A DNA stretch of 9,256 bases from Ruminococcaceae bacterium UBA4958 (GCA_002397355.1 DHAI01000018.1:6779-16034), one strand, 5' to 3'. Positions 1 through 7,305 are shown, counted from the stretch's first letter. Numbers and translations: made by a program. Notes: generated from the letters alone by a model not told the origin.

Positions 1-71
1 GATTCGGACCATCGAAGCCGTAAAGCAACAGATTTACAGTCTGCCCCATTTGACCGCTCTGGAACTCCTCC
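1..71 (-). tRNA. tRNA-Tyr (GUA), 3' end cut by window edge
   Basis: Read on the minus strand, the sequence starts GGAGGAGTTCCAGAGCGGTC, a class II tRNA body. The anticodon stem-loop is GCAGA-CUGUAAA-UCUGU, giving anticodon GUA (Tyr). A long variable arm follows (about UGCUUUACGGCUUC), as expected for bacterial tRNA-Tyr. The T-arm 5' strand GAUGG is followed by loop UCCGAAU. The last T-stem bases, acceptor 3' strand and CCA end lie beyond position 1. The T loop has C where U55 is normally invariant. It is the second gene of a cluster with tRNA-Thr, 49 nt downstream of it, and probably shares its promoter. Confidence 0.93.
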
Positions 72-120
72 GTATGCGGGAGCGTTGTTGGAAAAGCAAA
101 GCTCCCTTTTCGATTGAAAC

Positions 121-196
121 TGGAGCTGGCAGACGGATTTGAACCCCCGACCTGCTGATTACAAATCAGCTGCTCTACCAACTGAGCTACGCCAGC
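121..196 (-). tRNA. tRNA-Thr (UGU)
   Basis: On the minus strand this is a complete 76-nt class I tRNA. The acceptor stem GCUGGCG pairs with UGCCAGC (last pair G-U), the discriminator is U, and CCA is encoded in the DNA (positions 123-121). The anticodon stem GCUGA/UCAGC carries loop UUUGUAA, giving anticodon UGU, which reads ACA threonine codons. The T arm is canonical (GGGGGUUCAAAUCC). A strong promoter lies about 20 nt upstream and tRNA-Tyr follows in the same direction. Confidence 0.97.
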
Positions 197-221
197 GTTT
201 CTGATCTTAACGCGCTCGTTT

Positions 222-250
222 ACTATACCATATCTCTAAAATCATGTCAA
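222..250 (-). promoter_or_regulatory. Promoter of the tRNA-Thr/tRNA-Tyr cluster
   Basis: On the minus strand a perfect -35 TTGACA (250-245) is followed by a 17-nt spacer and a near-consensus -10 TATAGT (227-222). This predicts a start near position 215 and a leader of roughly 20 nt before tRNA-Thr at 196. It is one of the strongest sigma-A-type matches in the window, as expected for stable RNA. Confidence 0.88.
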
Positions 251-318
251 GCGTCTTCAGACAGAAAAGTGTATTTTTCACCGCGTCGATCCGTGTGGAA
301 CAGACGCCGGCAGGCCGG

Positions 319-336
319 GGAAAACCGCGCTTTTCC
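319..336 (-). terminator. Weak hairpin just after phoR, possible terminator
   Basis: Immediately after the phoR stop codon the minus strand reads GGAAAA-GCGCGG-TTTTCC, a perfect 6-bp stem with a 6-nt loop. The T run lies inside the 3' arm and is followed by CCCC, so it is not a textbook intrinsic terminator. A second hairpin-capable stretch (GCGTC/GACGC, around 281-305) follows it, also without a clean U tract. This is the only candidate end signal for the pst-pho operon before the tRNA promoter. Confidence 0.3.
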
Positions 337-2094
337 TCAGTCGCCTCTGGGCGGTGCGGGATGCATTCCCGACGGAATGGTCACCTCGATGACCGTGCCT
401 TTGCCGACCTCGCTCTTCAGGTCGATCCGGCCGTGATACAGGCTCACAATATGCTTAACAATCGAAAGCCCGAGCCCGGTCCCCCCGATTTTCCGGCTAC
501 GGCTTTTATCCACGCGGTAAAAGCGCTCGAACACCCGATCCTTTGCCTCCGGCGGGATGCCGATGCCGGTATCGGAAACGGTGAGCGTCACGGCGTTCCG
601 AAGCTGCCTGACGATGACGGAGACGCTGCCGCCGCTGCGATTATACTTGATCGCGTTGTCGAGCAGATTGAGAACGAGCTGCGTAAGCCGGTCCGGGTTG
701 GCGTTCAGAATGCCCGCGTCGCCCGAAACCGTAACGGTCACGTCTTTCCCTTCCGCCTGAATGGAAAGGGATTCCCTCACTTTCTCCGCAATCGCAAGGA
801 GGCTGACGTTGGATTCCCCCGTATCCTCCGAAATCGACTCCAGCTCCGACAAGTGCAGAATATCGTTGATCAGGTCGATCATCCGCTCGGTTTCGGAACA
901 GATCAGGGACAAATATTCCGATTCCTTCTGAGGGTTTTTGATCATGCCGGACCGAATCAGCTCCGCAAAACCCTTGATGGCGGTCAGCGGCGTCTTAAGC
1001 TCGTGCGAGGCGTTCGCAACGAACTCGGACCGGATCTGCTCCGTTCTGCGCACCGCCGTGACGTCGGTCATCAGCAGGACGACGCCGTCGGACGCTCGGT
1101 CCTCTGCCCCCGTCACGGGGCTGACAAACAGCTGCAGCGTTTTTTCGCCGTTTCTCGGCTCAAAATCGAAGGTGGATCGCTGCCCCTTCTCGGAGGCTCT
1201 GCGCGCGGCCGCAACCACGCGGGGAATATGCGTCAGGCAAAGCAGGTTTTTCCCGTTCAGCTTTACCGACGACCCGAAAAAAGCGTAGGCGGAGCGGTTG
1301 ATGAGGAGGATGCGCTGAGAGCGGTCGAGGACGACGAGGCCCTCGCTCATATTATCCAGCAGGTAGGTGATCCGCTCGCGCTCGGCGGTAAGCTGGACAT
1401 GGGCTTCGACGATCTGATGGGAAAGATCGTTGATCTGACGCGTGAACGGGGCGAATTCCCGGTATTCCGGTTCGCTGAGCTTCGTCCCGCAGTCGCCGCC
1501 GCCGACATCCCGCAGCAAGGCGACCACTTCGCGGAACGGCTTGACGACGTTCTCCGCCAGCTTCCATGCAGAGAGCGGAAGGACGATCAGCGTAACCAGG
1601 ACGCCGAGCAGCAGCGCGGGGAAAAGAGACCGGACGCAATCGGAAAAGCCTGCGACAGGGACGGACAGGCAGAGTACCACGCCGCCGGAGAGCTTTTTCG
1701 CGGCATAAAGCGCGTCGGCGCCGGCGGTATCGGAGAGACGGACGTCTTCCCCGTATCCGCTTTTCATTGCCGCGGCAACCTCCGGGCGATCTTTCCGGTT
1801 CTCCGCCGCACCGGCCGGAGCGCCGCTGTCGCCCAGCACGGTGCCGTCGGGCGCAAGGTATGCGACGCGCAGGGGCTCCGGTGAAGACGAGGCGAATTTT
1901 TTCGCGAGGCCGCCGTAATCCGGAACGCTTTCCCCCGCCTCCCCGGAAACCGACATGGCGCCCAAAAGCTCCCGCGCCTCCGTCTTCCGGCCTTCGAGAA
2001 ACCGCCGCTCCATGACGAGCGCCGAGACAATCGCGGAAAGGATCAGAACGGCGACCGCCACGAGGAAGCTCCGAACAAAAAAAGCCCGCTTCAT
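337..2094 (-). CDS. phoR: PhoR-type phosphate sensor histidine kinase
   Basis: This is a membrane sensor kinase of 585 aa, expected to phosphorylate the adjacent response regulator when phosphate is low. Two membrane segments (about residues 6-27 and 156-176) flank an extracytoplasmic domain of about 125 residues. A HAMP-like linker (about 177-235) and a PAS domain (about 243-350) follow. The H-box SHELKTPLT has the phospho-accepting His at 364. The N-box is NLLDNAIKY (from 476), the G1 box DTGIGIPPE (from 508), the F-box FERFYR (522-527) and the G2 box GGTGLGLSIVK (537-547). All catalytic elements are intact. The ATG is preceded by a strong purine-rich site (GGGAGGGGGGAGACC), 27 nt after the regulator stop codon. 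The HAMP/PAS layout and place in a pst operon fit PhoR. The sensed signal is inferred from context. Confidence 0.93.
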   Translation of the reverse strand: MKRAFFVRSFLVAVAVLILSAIVSALVMERRFLEGRKTEARELLGAMSVSGEAGESVPDYGGLAKKFASSSPEPLRVAYLAPDGTVLGDSGAPAGAAENRKDRPEVAAAMKSGYGEDVRLSDTAGADALYAAKKLSGGVVLCLSVPVAGFSDCVRSLFPALLLGVLVTLIVLPLSAWKLAENVVKPFREVVALLRDVGGGDCGTKLSEPEYREFAPFTRQINDLSHQIVEAHVQLTAERERITYLLDNMSEGLVVLDRSQRILLINRSAYAFFGSSVKLNGKNLLCLTHIPRVVAAARRASEKGQRSTFDFEPRNGEKTLQLFVSPVTGAEDRASDGVVLLMTDVTAVRRTEQIRSEFVANASHELKTPLTAIKGFAELIRSGMIKNPQKESEYLSLICSETERMIDLINDILHLSELESISEDTGESNVSLLAIAEKVRESLSIQAEGKDVTVTVSGDAGILNANPDRLTQLVLNLLDNAIKYNRSGGSVSVIVRQLRNAVTLTVSDTGIGIPPEAKDRVFERFYRVDKSRSRKIGGTGLGLSIVKHIVSLYHGRIDLKSEVGKGTVIEVTIPSGMHPAPPRGD

Positions 2095-2121
2095 GGTCTC
2101 CCCCCTCCCGAAACAGCCTTG

Positions 2122-2811
2122 TCAGGAATTGAATTTGTAGCCCACGCCGCGGACCGTGGAAATGAATCCGCCGCCTGCGCCGTCGCCCAGTTTCTGGCGC
2201 AGGCTCCGGATGTGCATATCGAGCGTGCGGGTTTCCCCGCTGTAGCCGCTGCCCCACACATGGTCCAGGATCTGATTGCGGTCCAAGGCCCGGTCTGCGT
2301 TTTCCATCAGGAACTGCAGCAGATCGAACTCCTTAAGCGTCAGCCCGATTTTCTTCCCGTTCAGGGTAACCTCGTGCCGCGCCCTGTCCAGCCTGAGCCC
2401 GCGGTATTCGCAGACTTCCCCCCGGTCGACGGGGCCGCCGGAAACGCGCCGGAGCGCCGCGCGCACGCGGGCCATCAGCTCCAGCACGCCGAACGGCTTC
2501 GTGATATAATCATCCGCCCCGAGATCCAGCCCGGCGACCTTGTCGGTTTCGCTGCTTTTGGCCGTCAGGATCAAAACGGGAACGGAGGCGGTCGCCGCAT
2601 TGCTTTTCAATCTCTTCAGGGCGCTCAGGCCGTCCATCTTGGGGAGCATCAGATCAAGCAGGATAATATCCGGCGTCTGACCGGAAATCACGTCAAACAT
2701 CGCAACAGCGTCCTCAAATCCGGATACGCGCAGCCCGCAGGATTCCAGAACGCACTGGACGATTTCCCGGATGTTTTCGTCATCTTCCACAACAAACGCC
2801 TGCTTCTGCAA
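2122..2811 (-). CDS. phoP: PhoP/PhoB-type response regulator
   Basis: This is an OmpR-family DNA-binding response regulator of 229 aa. The receiver domain (about 1-120) has the acidic pocket E9-D10-D11, the phospho-acceptor Asp53 in LLDLMLP, Thr83 and Lys105 in the ITKPF motif. A winged-helix DNA-binding domain (about 131-228) contains the expected recognition-helix segment RTLDMHIRSLRQKL (195-208) and ends in the wing RGVGYKF. It probably activates the pst operon by binding boxes upstream of pstS, and is phosphorylated by the kinase encoded 27 nt downstream. The start codon is TTG, not ATG. A GGGAGGA site lies 7 nt upstream, and an in-frame TAA two codons before the TTG excludes a longer protein. 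The Gram-positive name phoP is used, but phoB would be equivalent. Confidence 0.94.
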   Translation of the reverse strand: MQKQAFVVEDDENIREIVQCVLESCGLRVSGFEDAVAMFDVISGQTPDIILLDLMLPKMDGLSALKRLKSNAATASVPVLILTAKSSETDKVAGLDLGADDYITKPFGVLELMARVRAALRRVSGGPVDRGEVCEYRGLRLDRARHEVTLNGKKIGLTLKEFDLLQFLMENADRALDRNQILDHVWGSGYSGETRTLDMHIRSLRQKLGDGAGGGFISTVRGVGYKFNS

Positions 2812-2830
2812 GTTTTAATCCTCCCCGATC
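2809..2830 (-). promoter_or_regulatory. Ribosome binding site that fixes the TTG start of the response regulator
   Basis: The minus strand reads GGGGAGGATTAAAAC and then TTG. The GGAGG core lies about 8 nt before TTG. The codons before TTG are GAT-TAA-AAC, so translation from further upstream would stop at once. TTG is therefore the first usable start. Confidence 0.8.
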
Positions 2831-2849
2831 TCTTTTCCAGGCCCTTCCG

Positions 2850-3512
2850 TCAAATGATTTTCGCATCCTTATGTTCTCCGGTAACCGAAAAGATAACCCA
2901 GCCGCAGATATTGACGGCATGGTCTCCGATCCGTTCCAGATATTTCGCGATCATCAGGAAATCGACGGCCTGGTCGGCGGCTTCCGGCCTGTGGGTAAGA
3001 ATGGCGATCAGCTCCTGCTTGATCGTTTCAAACAGTTTGTCGACCTCGTCGTCCCGGCTGATAATCTCGCGGGACGCCGCCACATCGCTCTGGATGAAGG
3101 CGCTGATGCTCTCCTTCACCATGGCGGAGGCGATGCGGGCCATCATGGGGATATGCACCAGGGACTTGATAAACGGGCTGTTGTCGAAACGCTGGCTGAT
3201 GTCGGCGATGTCGGCCGCCTGGTCGCCGATCCGCTCCATGTCCGTCACCATTTTCAGGGCCGTGGAAATCGCCCGCAGGTCTTTGGCCACGGGCTGCTGC
3301 CGGAGCAGCAGGCTCAGGCACCTGGCCTCGATCGCGTGGTCGAGGTCGTCGATTTTCCGGTCGTTGTCGATCACGCTCTGAGCGAGCTTATGGTCGCGCT
3401 TCTCCAATGCGGTGATGGAGTGATCGATCGCCTCCTCGATCATCCCGCCCAGCCGGATCAAGTCCAAATGCAGATCTTCCAGTTCATGATCGAATTCGCT
3501 CCGTGCACTCAT
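2850..3512 (-). CDS. phoU: PhoU phosphate-signalling regulator
   Basis: This is a cytoplasmic all-helical protein of 220 aa that couples the PstSCAB transporter to PhoR and restrains Pho signalling when phosphate is plentiful. It has the two-repeat PhoU fold. Each repeat carries a metal-cluster motif: DMERIGDQAADIAD (91-104; E93, D97, D101) and YLERIGDHAVNICGW (191-205; E193, D197). The N-terminal FDHELEDLHLDLIRLG pattern is typical of the family. The ATG at 3512 is chosen because GGGGGAA lies 6 nt upstream. An in-frame ATG 33 nt earlier (3545) has no such site and would add an atypical N-terminus. The gene lies between pstB (68-nt gap) and the response regulator (38-nt gap). Confidence 0.95.
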   Translation of the reverse strand: MSARSEFDHELEDLHLDLIRLGGMIEEAIDHSITALEKRDHKLAQSVIDNDRKIDDLDHAIEARCLSLLLRQQPVAKDLRAISTALKMVTDMERIGDQAADIADISQRFDNSPFIKSLVHIPMMARIASAMVKESISAFIQSDVAASREIISRDDEVDKLFETIKQELIAILTHRPEAADQAVDFLMIAKYLERIGDHAVNICGWVIFSVTGEHKDAKII

Positions 3513-3526
3513 GCTGTCTTCCCCCT

Positions 3527-3562
3527 GATTCTGATTATATCGCATTTAAAATAAATTGAAAG
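3527..3562 (-). promoter_or_regulatory. Possible internal promoter before phoU
   Basis: The 68-nt pstB-phoU gap contains a perfect TATAAT on the minus strand (3539-3534). No good -35 is present: the best hexamers at 16-17 nt spacing (TTTCAA, CTTTCA) match consensus at only 3 of 6 positions. A start at about 3527 would leave only about 15 nt before the phoU ATG, with the ribosome binding site almost at the 5' end. It could provide low basal expression of phoU and the two-component genes, but the match may be chance. Confidence 0.35.
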
Positions 3563-3580
3563 GCCGCGGCGCCGGATTTT

Positions 3581-4336
3581 TCATCCGAAGCGTCCGGTAA
3601 TGTAATCTTCGGTTTTCTTGTTCTGCGGCATGGAGAAAAGCTTTGCCGTTTCCGCGTACTCCACGATCTCGCCGTGCAGAAAGAACGCGGTATTGTCCGA
3701 GATGCGGGTGGCCTGCTGCATATTGTGCGTCACGATGACAATCGTGTACTTTTCTTTCAGGATGGTGATGAGCTCCTCGATCTTCATGGTCGAAATCGGG
3801 TCGAGGGAGCTGGTCGGCTCATCCATCAGCAGGACCTCCGGCTCAACGGCAAGGGCGCGCGCAATGCAAAGGCGCTGCTGCTGCCCGCCCGACAGCCCAA
3901 GCGCGTTTTTCTTCAGCCGATCCTTGATCTCATCCCAAAGCGCGGCGCCGCGCAGGCTTCTCTCCACAATCTCGTCGAGCTGCCTGCGGCTTTTCATCCC
4001 ATGGATCCGCGGGCCGTACGCGATATTGTCATAAATGGACATCGGAAACGGGTTCGGCTTCTGGAACACCATGCCCACCCGCTTGCGCAGAAGCGTCACG
4101 TCCGTATCCCGGGAGTAGATGTCCTTTCCGTCCAGGCGGACGGTGCCTTCGATGCGGACATCCGGTATCAGGTCGTTCATCCGGTTCAGCGTTTTCAGGA
4201 AAGTGGACTTGCCGCAGCCGGACGGCCCGATCAGCGCCGTAATACGGTTCTTTTCGATTTCTATGCTGATATTTTTCAGCGCATGCAGATCGCCGTAATG
4301 CAGGTTCAGATCTTTTACCTGAATTTTCACACTCAT
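3581..4336 (-). CDS. pstB: PstB phosphate ABC transporter ATPase
   Basis: This is the ATP-hydrolysing subunit of the high-affinity phosphate importer, a peripheral membrane protein working as a dimer beneath PstC-PstA. Its 251 aa match the usual family length. The motifs are Walker [10 protein letters not shown] (37-45), Q-loop Q92 in [14 protein letters not shown] signature LSGGQQQR (148-155), Walker B VLLMDEPT with catalytic E173, D-loop SSLD (176-179) and switch H204. The [14 protein letters not shown] stretch and the C-terminal [10 protein letters not shown] are characteristic of PstB rather than other ABC ATPases. The start ATG overlaps the pstA stop by 4 nt (ATGA), with AAAGGA 8 nt upstream, which suggests translational coupling. 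Confidence 0.97.
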   Translation of the reverse strand: MSVKIQVKDLNLHYGDLHALKNISIEIEKNRITALIGPSGCGKSTFLKTLNRMNDLIPDVRIEGTVRLDGKDIYSRDTDVTLLRKRVGMVFQKPNPFPMSIYDNIAYGPRIHGMKSRRQLDEIVERSLRGAALWDEIKDRLKKNALGLSGGQQQRLCIARALAVEPEVLLMDEPTSSLDPISTMKIEELITILKEKYTIVIVTHNMQQATRISDNTAFFLHGEIVEYAETAKLFSMPQNKKTEDYITGRFG

Positions 4337-5229
4337 TTTTCATTTCCTTTCGATTCACCCGTCAAACGCCGCTCCAGCCTGGCGCCGATCCGGCGCGAAC
4401 CGAGACTGAAAACAAACACCATCAGGATCAGGACGGCGGAGGAAAGGTCGGAAAGCTGGGCGGCGTTCGCCTCCACCCCTTCCGTCTTGAGCGCCCAGAT
4501 ACGCACGGCGAGGGTATCCGCCGGGCGCATGCAATTCAGGGGAGAGCTGAGGCTGAACGGGTTCCAGTTGCTGAAATTCACGTCGGAGCTCATGCCGGAA
4601 GTGAACAAAAGGGCCGCCGCTTCGCCGAACCCCCTGCCGGCCGCCATGACGATGCCCGTGATGATGCGCGGCATAGCCGTCGGAAGAAGAACGCCCGTTA
4701 TGGTCTGCCAGTGCGTCGCGCCCAGGCCGAAGCTCCCTTCCCGGTAGTACTCCGGCACCCCCTCCAGCGCGTCCTCCGTCACCGTCGCCAGCGAAGGGAT
4801 GTTCAGGATGGAGACGGCCAGCGCACCGGCGAGAAGGTTCCAGTGGGCTCCGGTCATCACGAGGAAAACAAGGTAGCCGAACAGGCCGACGACGATGGAC
4901 GGCAGGGACGCGAGCGTTTCGATGCAGGTGCGCAGGAAACGCGTCATCCATCCTTTTCCCGCGTATTCCGCCATATAAATTCCCGCGGCGATTCCAATCG
5001 GGGCCGAGATCAGAAGCGACAGGACCACCAGGTAAACCGTGTTGAAGAACTGAATGCCGATTCCCTGCCTGGTAAAGCTCAGGTACTCCGGCTGAAACGC
5101 GACGATCCCTTTATAAAGAATATATCCGGTAAACGCGGCGAGCAGCACAAGGAAAAATCCGGCGATGCCGTAAAGGATGCCCGTCGCAGCCTTGTCCGCA
5201 GTTTTTGCCCTCTGGCTTGGTTGTCTCAT
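4333..5229 (-). CDS. pstA: PstA phosphate ABC transporter permease
   Basis: This is a membrane permease subunit (298 aa) that forms the phosphate channel with PstC. About six hydrophobic segments are visible (near 17-40, 63-88, 107-126, 131-150, 186-208 and 262-280). The ABC-permease EAA loop that docks on PstB is [20 protein letters not shown] (164-183). The [14 protein letters not shown] segment (199-212) is typical of PstA. The start overlaps the pstC stop by 4 nt (ATGA). Only a weak GGGGG-like site lies upstream, so translation is probably coupled to pstC. The gene is complete. Confidence 0.96.
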   Translation of the reverse strand: MRQPSQRAKTADKAATGILYGIAGFFLVLLAAFTGYILYKGIVAFQPEYLSFTRQGIGIQFFNTVYLVVLSLLISAPIGIAAGIYMAEYAGKGWMTRFLRTCIETLASLPSIVVGLFGYLVFLVMTGAHWNLLAGALAVSILNIPSLATVTEDALEGVPEYYREGSFGLGATHWQTITGVLLPTAMPRIITGIVMAAGRGFGEAAALLFTSGMSSDVNFSNWNPFSLSSPLNCMRPADTLAVRIWALKTEGVEANAAQLSDLSSAVLILMVFVFSLGSRRIGARLERRLTGESKGNEK

Positions 5230-6125
5230 TTTTCATTGGCCCCCATTTTCCCGATGATCCGGATGATCAGAATAAAACAGAAGGAGATCAGCAGGAGGAG
5301 CAGCGCCATGGACCACAGCGCGTTGTTGACCTCGCTGCCCAGCGTGGTGTTTCCCATATCCGCCGTAATTTCCGCCGTCAGGTTCGTGGTCGGCGAGAGG
5401 AGCAGATTTTCCGGGAAGGCCTGCATTTTCCCGATCACCATGGCGACGGCCAGCGCCTCGCCGAAAGCGCGTGCCAGGCCGAGCACGACTCCCGTGAGGA
5501 TGCCGGGAAGCGCCGCCGGAACGACGATATGGTGGATCAGCTGCCAGCGGGTGGAGCCGAGTCCGTAGGAAGCTTCTTTGTATTCGATCGGGACGCTGCG
5601 GATCGCGTCCACCGAAACGCTCGTGATCGTCGGGAAGATCATCACGGCGAGCACGATGGATCCGGCAAGCACGCTGTAGCCGTAGGGCAGATCGAAGACT
5701 TTGGCGATAAAGGGAACGAGTACCGTGAGCCCTACCCAGCCGTAAACGACCGAAGGAATCCCGACGAAAATCTCGACGGCGGGCTGGAGCACCCGTTTGC
5801 CCAGCCTGGGGGAAATCTCCGTCATGAAGATCGCGGCGGCGATGCTGAACGGGGTTGCGAGGACCAGGGCGAAAAGGCTGATGAGAATCGAACCGAAGAT
5901 AAAGATGGCCGCGCCGACCTTTCCGCCGCTCCCCTGCTGCGCCGGCTCCCAGAGGGGTGAAAACAGGAATTCCGCGACGCTGTGATGATTTGCGGTAAAG
6001 GTCGCGGTCCCCCGGTAAAACAGAAACGCGCCGATGGAAATCGTCAGAACGATGATAAACAGGCCGGCAATGGTGACGATGGTCCGGCCCAGATATTCTT
6101 TTTGAAACATCGATTTGTTATTCAT
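5226..6125 (-). CDS. pstC: PstC phosphate ABC transporter permease
   Basis: This is the second membrane permease subunit of the phosphate importer (299 aa from the chosen start). Hydrophobic segments occur near 15-37, 70-101, 116-140, 150-170, 205-232 and 270-291. The EAA loop is EASYGLGSTRWQLIHHIVVP (184-203), followed by the family segment ARAFGEALAVAMVIGKM. The ATG at 6125 is preferred because AAGGA lies 8 nt upstream. An in-frame ATG at 6161 would extend the protein by 12 residues with no comparable site. A 123-nt gap with a terminator-like hairpin separates it from pstS, while pstA follows with a 4-nt overlap. Confidence 0.96.
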   Translation of the reverse strand: MNNKSMFQKEYLGRTIVTIAGLFIIVLTISIGAFLFYRGTATFTANHHSVAEFLFSPLWEPAQQGSGGKVGAAIFIFGSILISLFALVLATPFSIAAAIFMTEISPRLGKRVLQPAVEIFVGIPSVVYGWVGLTVLVPFIAKVFDLPYGYSVLAGSIVLAVMIFPTITSVSVDAIRSVPIEYKEASYGLGSTRWQLIHHIVVPAALPGILTGVVLGLARAFGEALAVAMVIGKMQAFPENLLLSPTTNLTAEITADMGNTTLGSEVNNALWSMALLLLLISFCFILIIRIIGKMGANEK

Positions 6126-6159
6126 GACAACATCCTTACATAAAAGTGGTCGGCTCCGC

Positions 6160-6201
6160 AAAACGGCAAAAGAACTCCGCCGTTTGGCGGAATTCTTGCC
6201 G
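6160..6201 (-). terminator. Intrinsic terminator/attenuator between pstS and pstC
   Basis: The minus-strand RNA folds as CGGCAA + GAAUUCCGCC, loop AAAC, then GGCGGAGUUC, a UU bulge and UUGCCG. This makes about 16 bp including one U-G pair, and UUUU follows directly. A shorter alternative uses only the upper stem with the UUCUUUU run as its U tract. It lies 48 nt after the pstS stop and 35 nt before pstC. The likely effect is partial termination, giving more pstS mRNA than pstCAB mRNA. Confidence 0.75.
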
Positions 6202-6248
6202 CAGGGATTGCCGATAAGTTTTACAGGAGATGAGGGAAAGACTCATAC

Positions 6249-7196
6249 TCATTTTTTAGGAGCCGGCGCATCGCGCTTGACCGTCATTTTGCCGGAAAGC
6301 CCATACCCTTTATCCGTGATGATCTTTTCGCAGTCGGGGCTCTGGATGTAGTCGAGGAACGCTTTGACCGCGCCGGTCGGCTCCCCGTTGGTATACATGT
6401 GCTCGTAGCCCCACACGCCGTATTTTCCGCTGTAGATGTTGTCGTAGGTCGGCTTTACGCCCTCGATGGAAAGGGCCTTCACCATGTCGTCCGTCAGGTA
6501 GGAGAAAGCAAGGTAGGCGATCGCGCCCGCCGTCTGCGCCACATTCTGCTTCAGGATGCCGGAGTTGTCTTCCGTCAGGGCGATGCCGGTGGCTTCATCT
6601 TTTCCATCCAGCGCATACTGCTTGAACAGCGCGCGGGTTCCGGAAGAGGCGGGGCGGTTGATGATAACGATCTTCTGGTCGTTCCCCCCGATTTCCTTCC
6701 AGTTCTTGATCTTCCCTGAAAAAATGTCGATCAGCTGCTGCTTCGTGACGCTTTCCACATTGACCTTCGGGTTCACAACCGCCGCAACGCCGACGACGCA
6801 CACGATGTGGTCCACCAGCCCGGTCAGCTTGTCCGCGCCGAGCTTTTCTTCGGCAAAAAGGTCGGAGTTGCCGATGTCGACGGTCTTATCCACAATATTC
6901 TGCAGGCCCTGCCCGGAACCGCCGGCGTTTACCATGATGGAAACGTCCGGATTCTTCTCCTTGAAGCTGTCCGCCGCCGCCTGAACCAGGGGCTGCAGCG
7001 CCGAAGAGCCGGCGCAGGTGATCTGGCCGGAAACGGAAGAGGCGGGTGTGGATCCGGAGGCGGCTGCCGATTCGGCGGACGAAGCGGGCGCCCCGGAAGA
7101 CGAGGCGGCCGGCTCCGTGTTGGAACACCCCGCAAGGGATGTGGCTGCCACCAGCACAGCCAGCAACGGCAGGAAAAACATTCTTGTTTTTCTCAT
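6249..7196 (-). CDS. pstS: PstS phosphate-binding lipoprotein
   Basis: This is the extracellular solute-binding protein that captures inorganic phosphate and delivers it to PstC-PstA (315 aa). The N-terminus is a lipoprotein signal: basic MRKTR, a hydrophobic core, and lipobox LAGC with the lipidated Cys at 24. A Ser/Ala/Pro-rich spacer follows (about 27-57), as in Gram-positive lipoproteins tethered outside the membrane. Phosphate-binding motifs are AGSSALQPL (62-70), GGSGQG (92-97), DIGNSD (107-112) and RPASSGTR (181-188). The ATG at 7196 is chosen because AAGGAG lies 8 nt upstream and it begins at the signal peptide. The frame stays open upstream through the promoter region, but that extension has no support. 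First gene of the operon. Confidence 0.97.
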   Translation of the reverse strand: MRKTRMFFLPLLAVLVAATSLAGCSNTEPAASSSGAPASSAESAAASGSTPASSVSGQITCAGSSALQPLVQAAADSFKEKNPDVSIMVNAGGSGQGLQNIVDKTVDIGNSDLFAEEKLGADKLTGLVDHIVCVVGVAAVVNPKVNVESVTKQQLIDIFSGKIKNWKEIGGNDQKIVIINRPASSGTRALFKQYALDGKDEATGIALTEDNSGILKQNVAQTAGAIAYLAFSYLTDDMVKALSIEGVKPTYDNIYSGKYGVWGYEHMYTNGEPTGAVKAFLDYIQSPDCEKIITDKGYGLSGKMTVKRDAPAPKK

Positions 7197-7275
7197 CTTT
7201 CTCTCTCCTTTATCGTGTCTCAATATCATTTCTGCTACTACTGTAGTCCCATTCCGTGAAACGTGAAAGCACCGA

Positions 7276-7305
7276 ATCATATGAAGGATGTAAAATTTAC
7301 GTAAA
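7276..7305 (-). promoter_or_regulatory. Pho-type promoter of the pst operon with PhoP boxes
   Basis: On the minus strand TTTACG (7305-7300) and TTTACA (7294-7289) are separated by 5 nt, so they sit in 11-bp register. A -10 hexamer TATGAT (7281-7276) follows 7 nt later. No good -35 is present; the box pair occupies that region. In B. subtilis, PhoP binds TT(A/C/T)ACA-like repeats spaced by about 5 nt in the -20 to -60 region of Pho promoters, which this matches. The predicted start near 7269 gives a leader of about 72 nt. The match to this organism's own PhoP is inferred. Confidence 0.68.

Noticed and set aside
244..1884. Long plus-strand open frame of 546 codons opposite phoR
   Set aside because: It lies antisense to a histidine kinase with all motifs intact. 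Long antisense frames are expected in GC-rich coding sequence with strong third-position bias. It has no ribosome site and no recognisable domain.
2119..3381. Plus-strand open frame of 420 codons opposite the response regulator and phoU
   Set aside because: Shadow of two well-supported genes on the other strand; no domain and no start signal.
5205..5960. Plus-strand open frame of 251 codons opposite pstC
   Set aside because: The translation is highly charged and low in complexity (Arg/Asp/Gly-rich), typical of antisense reading of a membrane protein gene.
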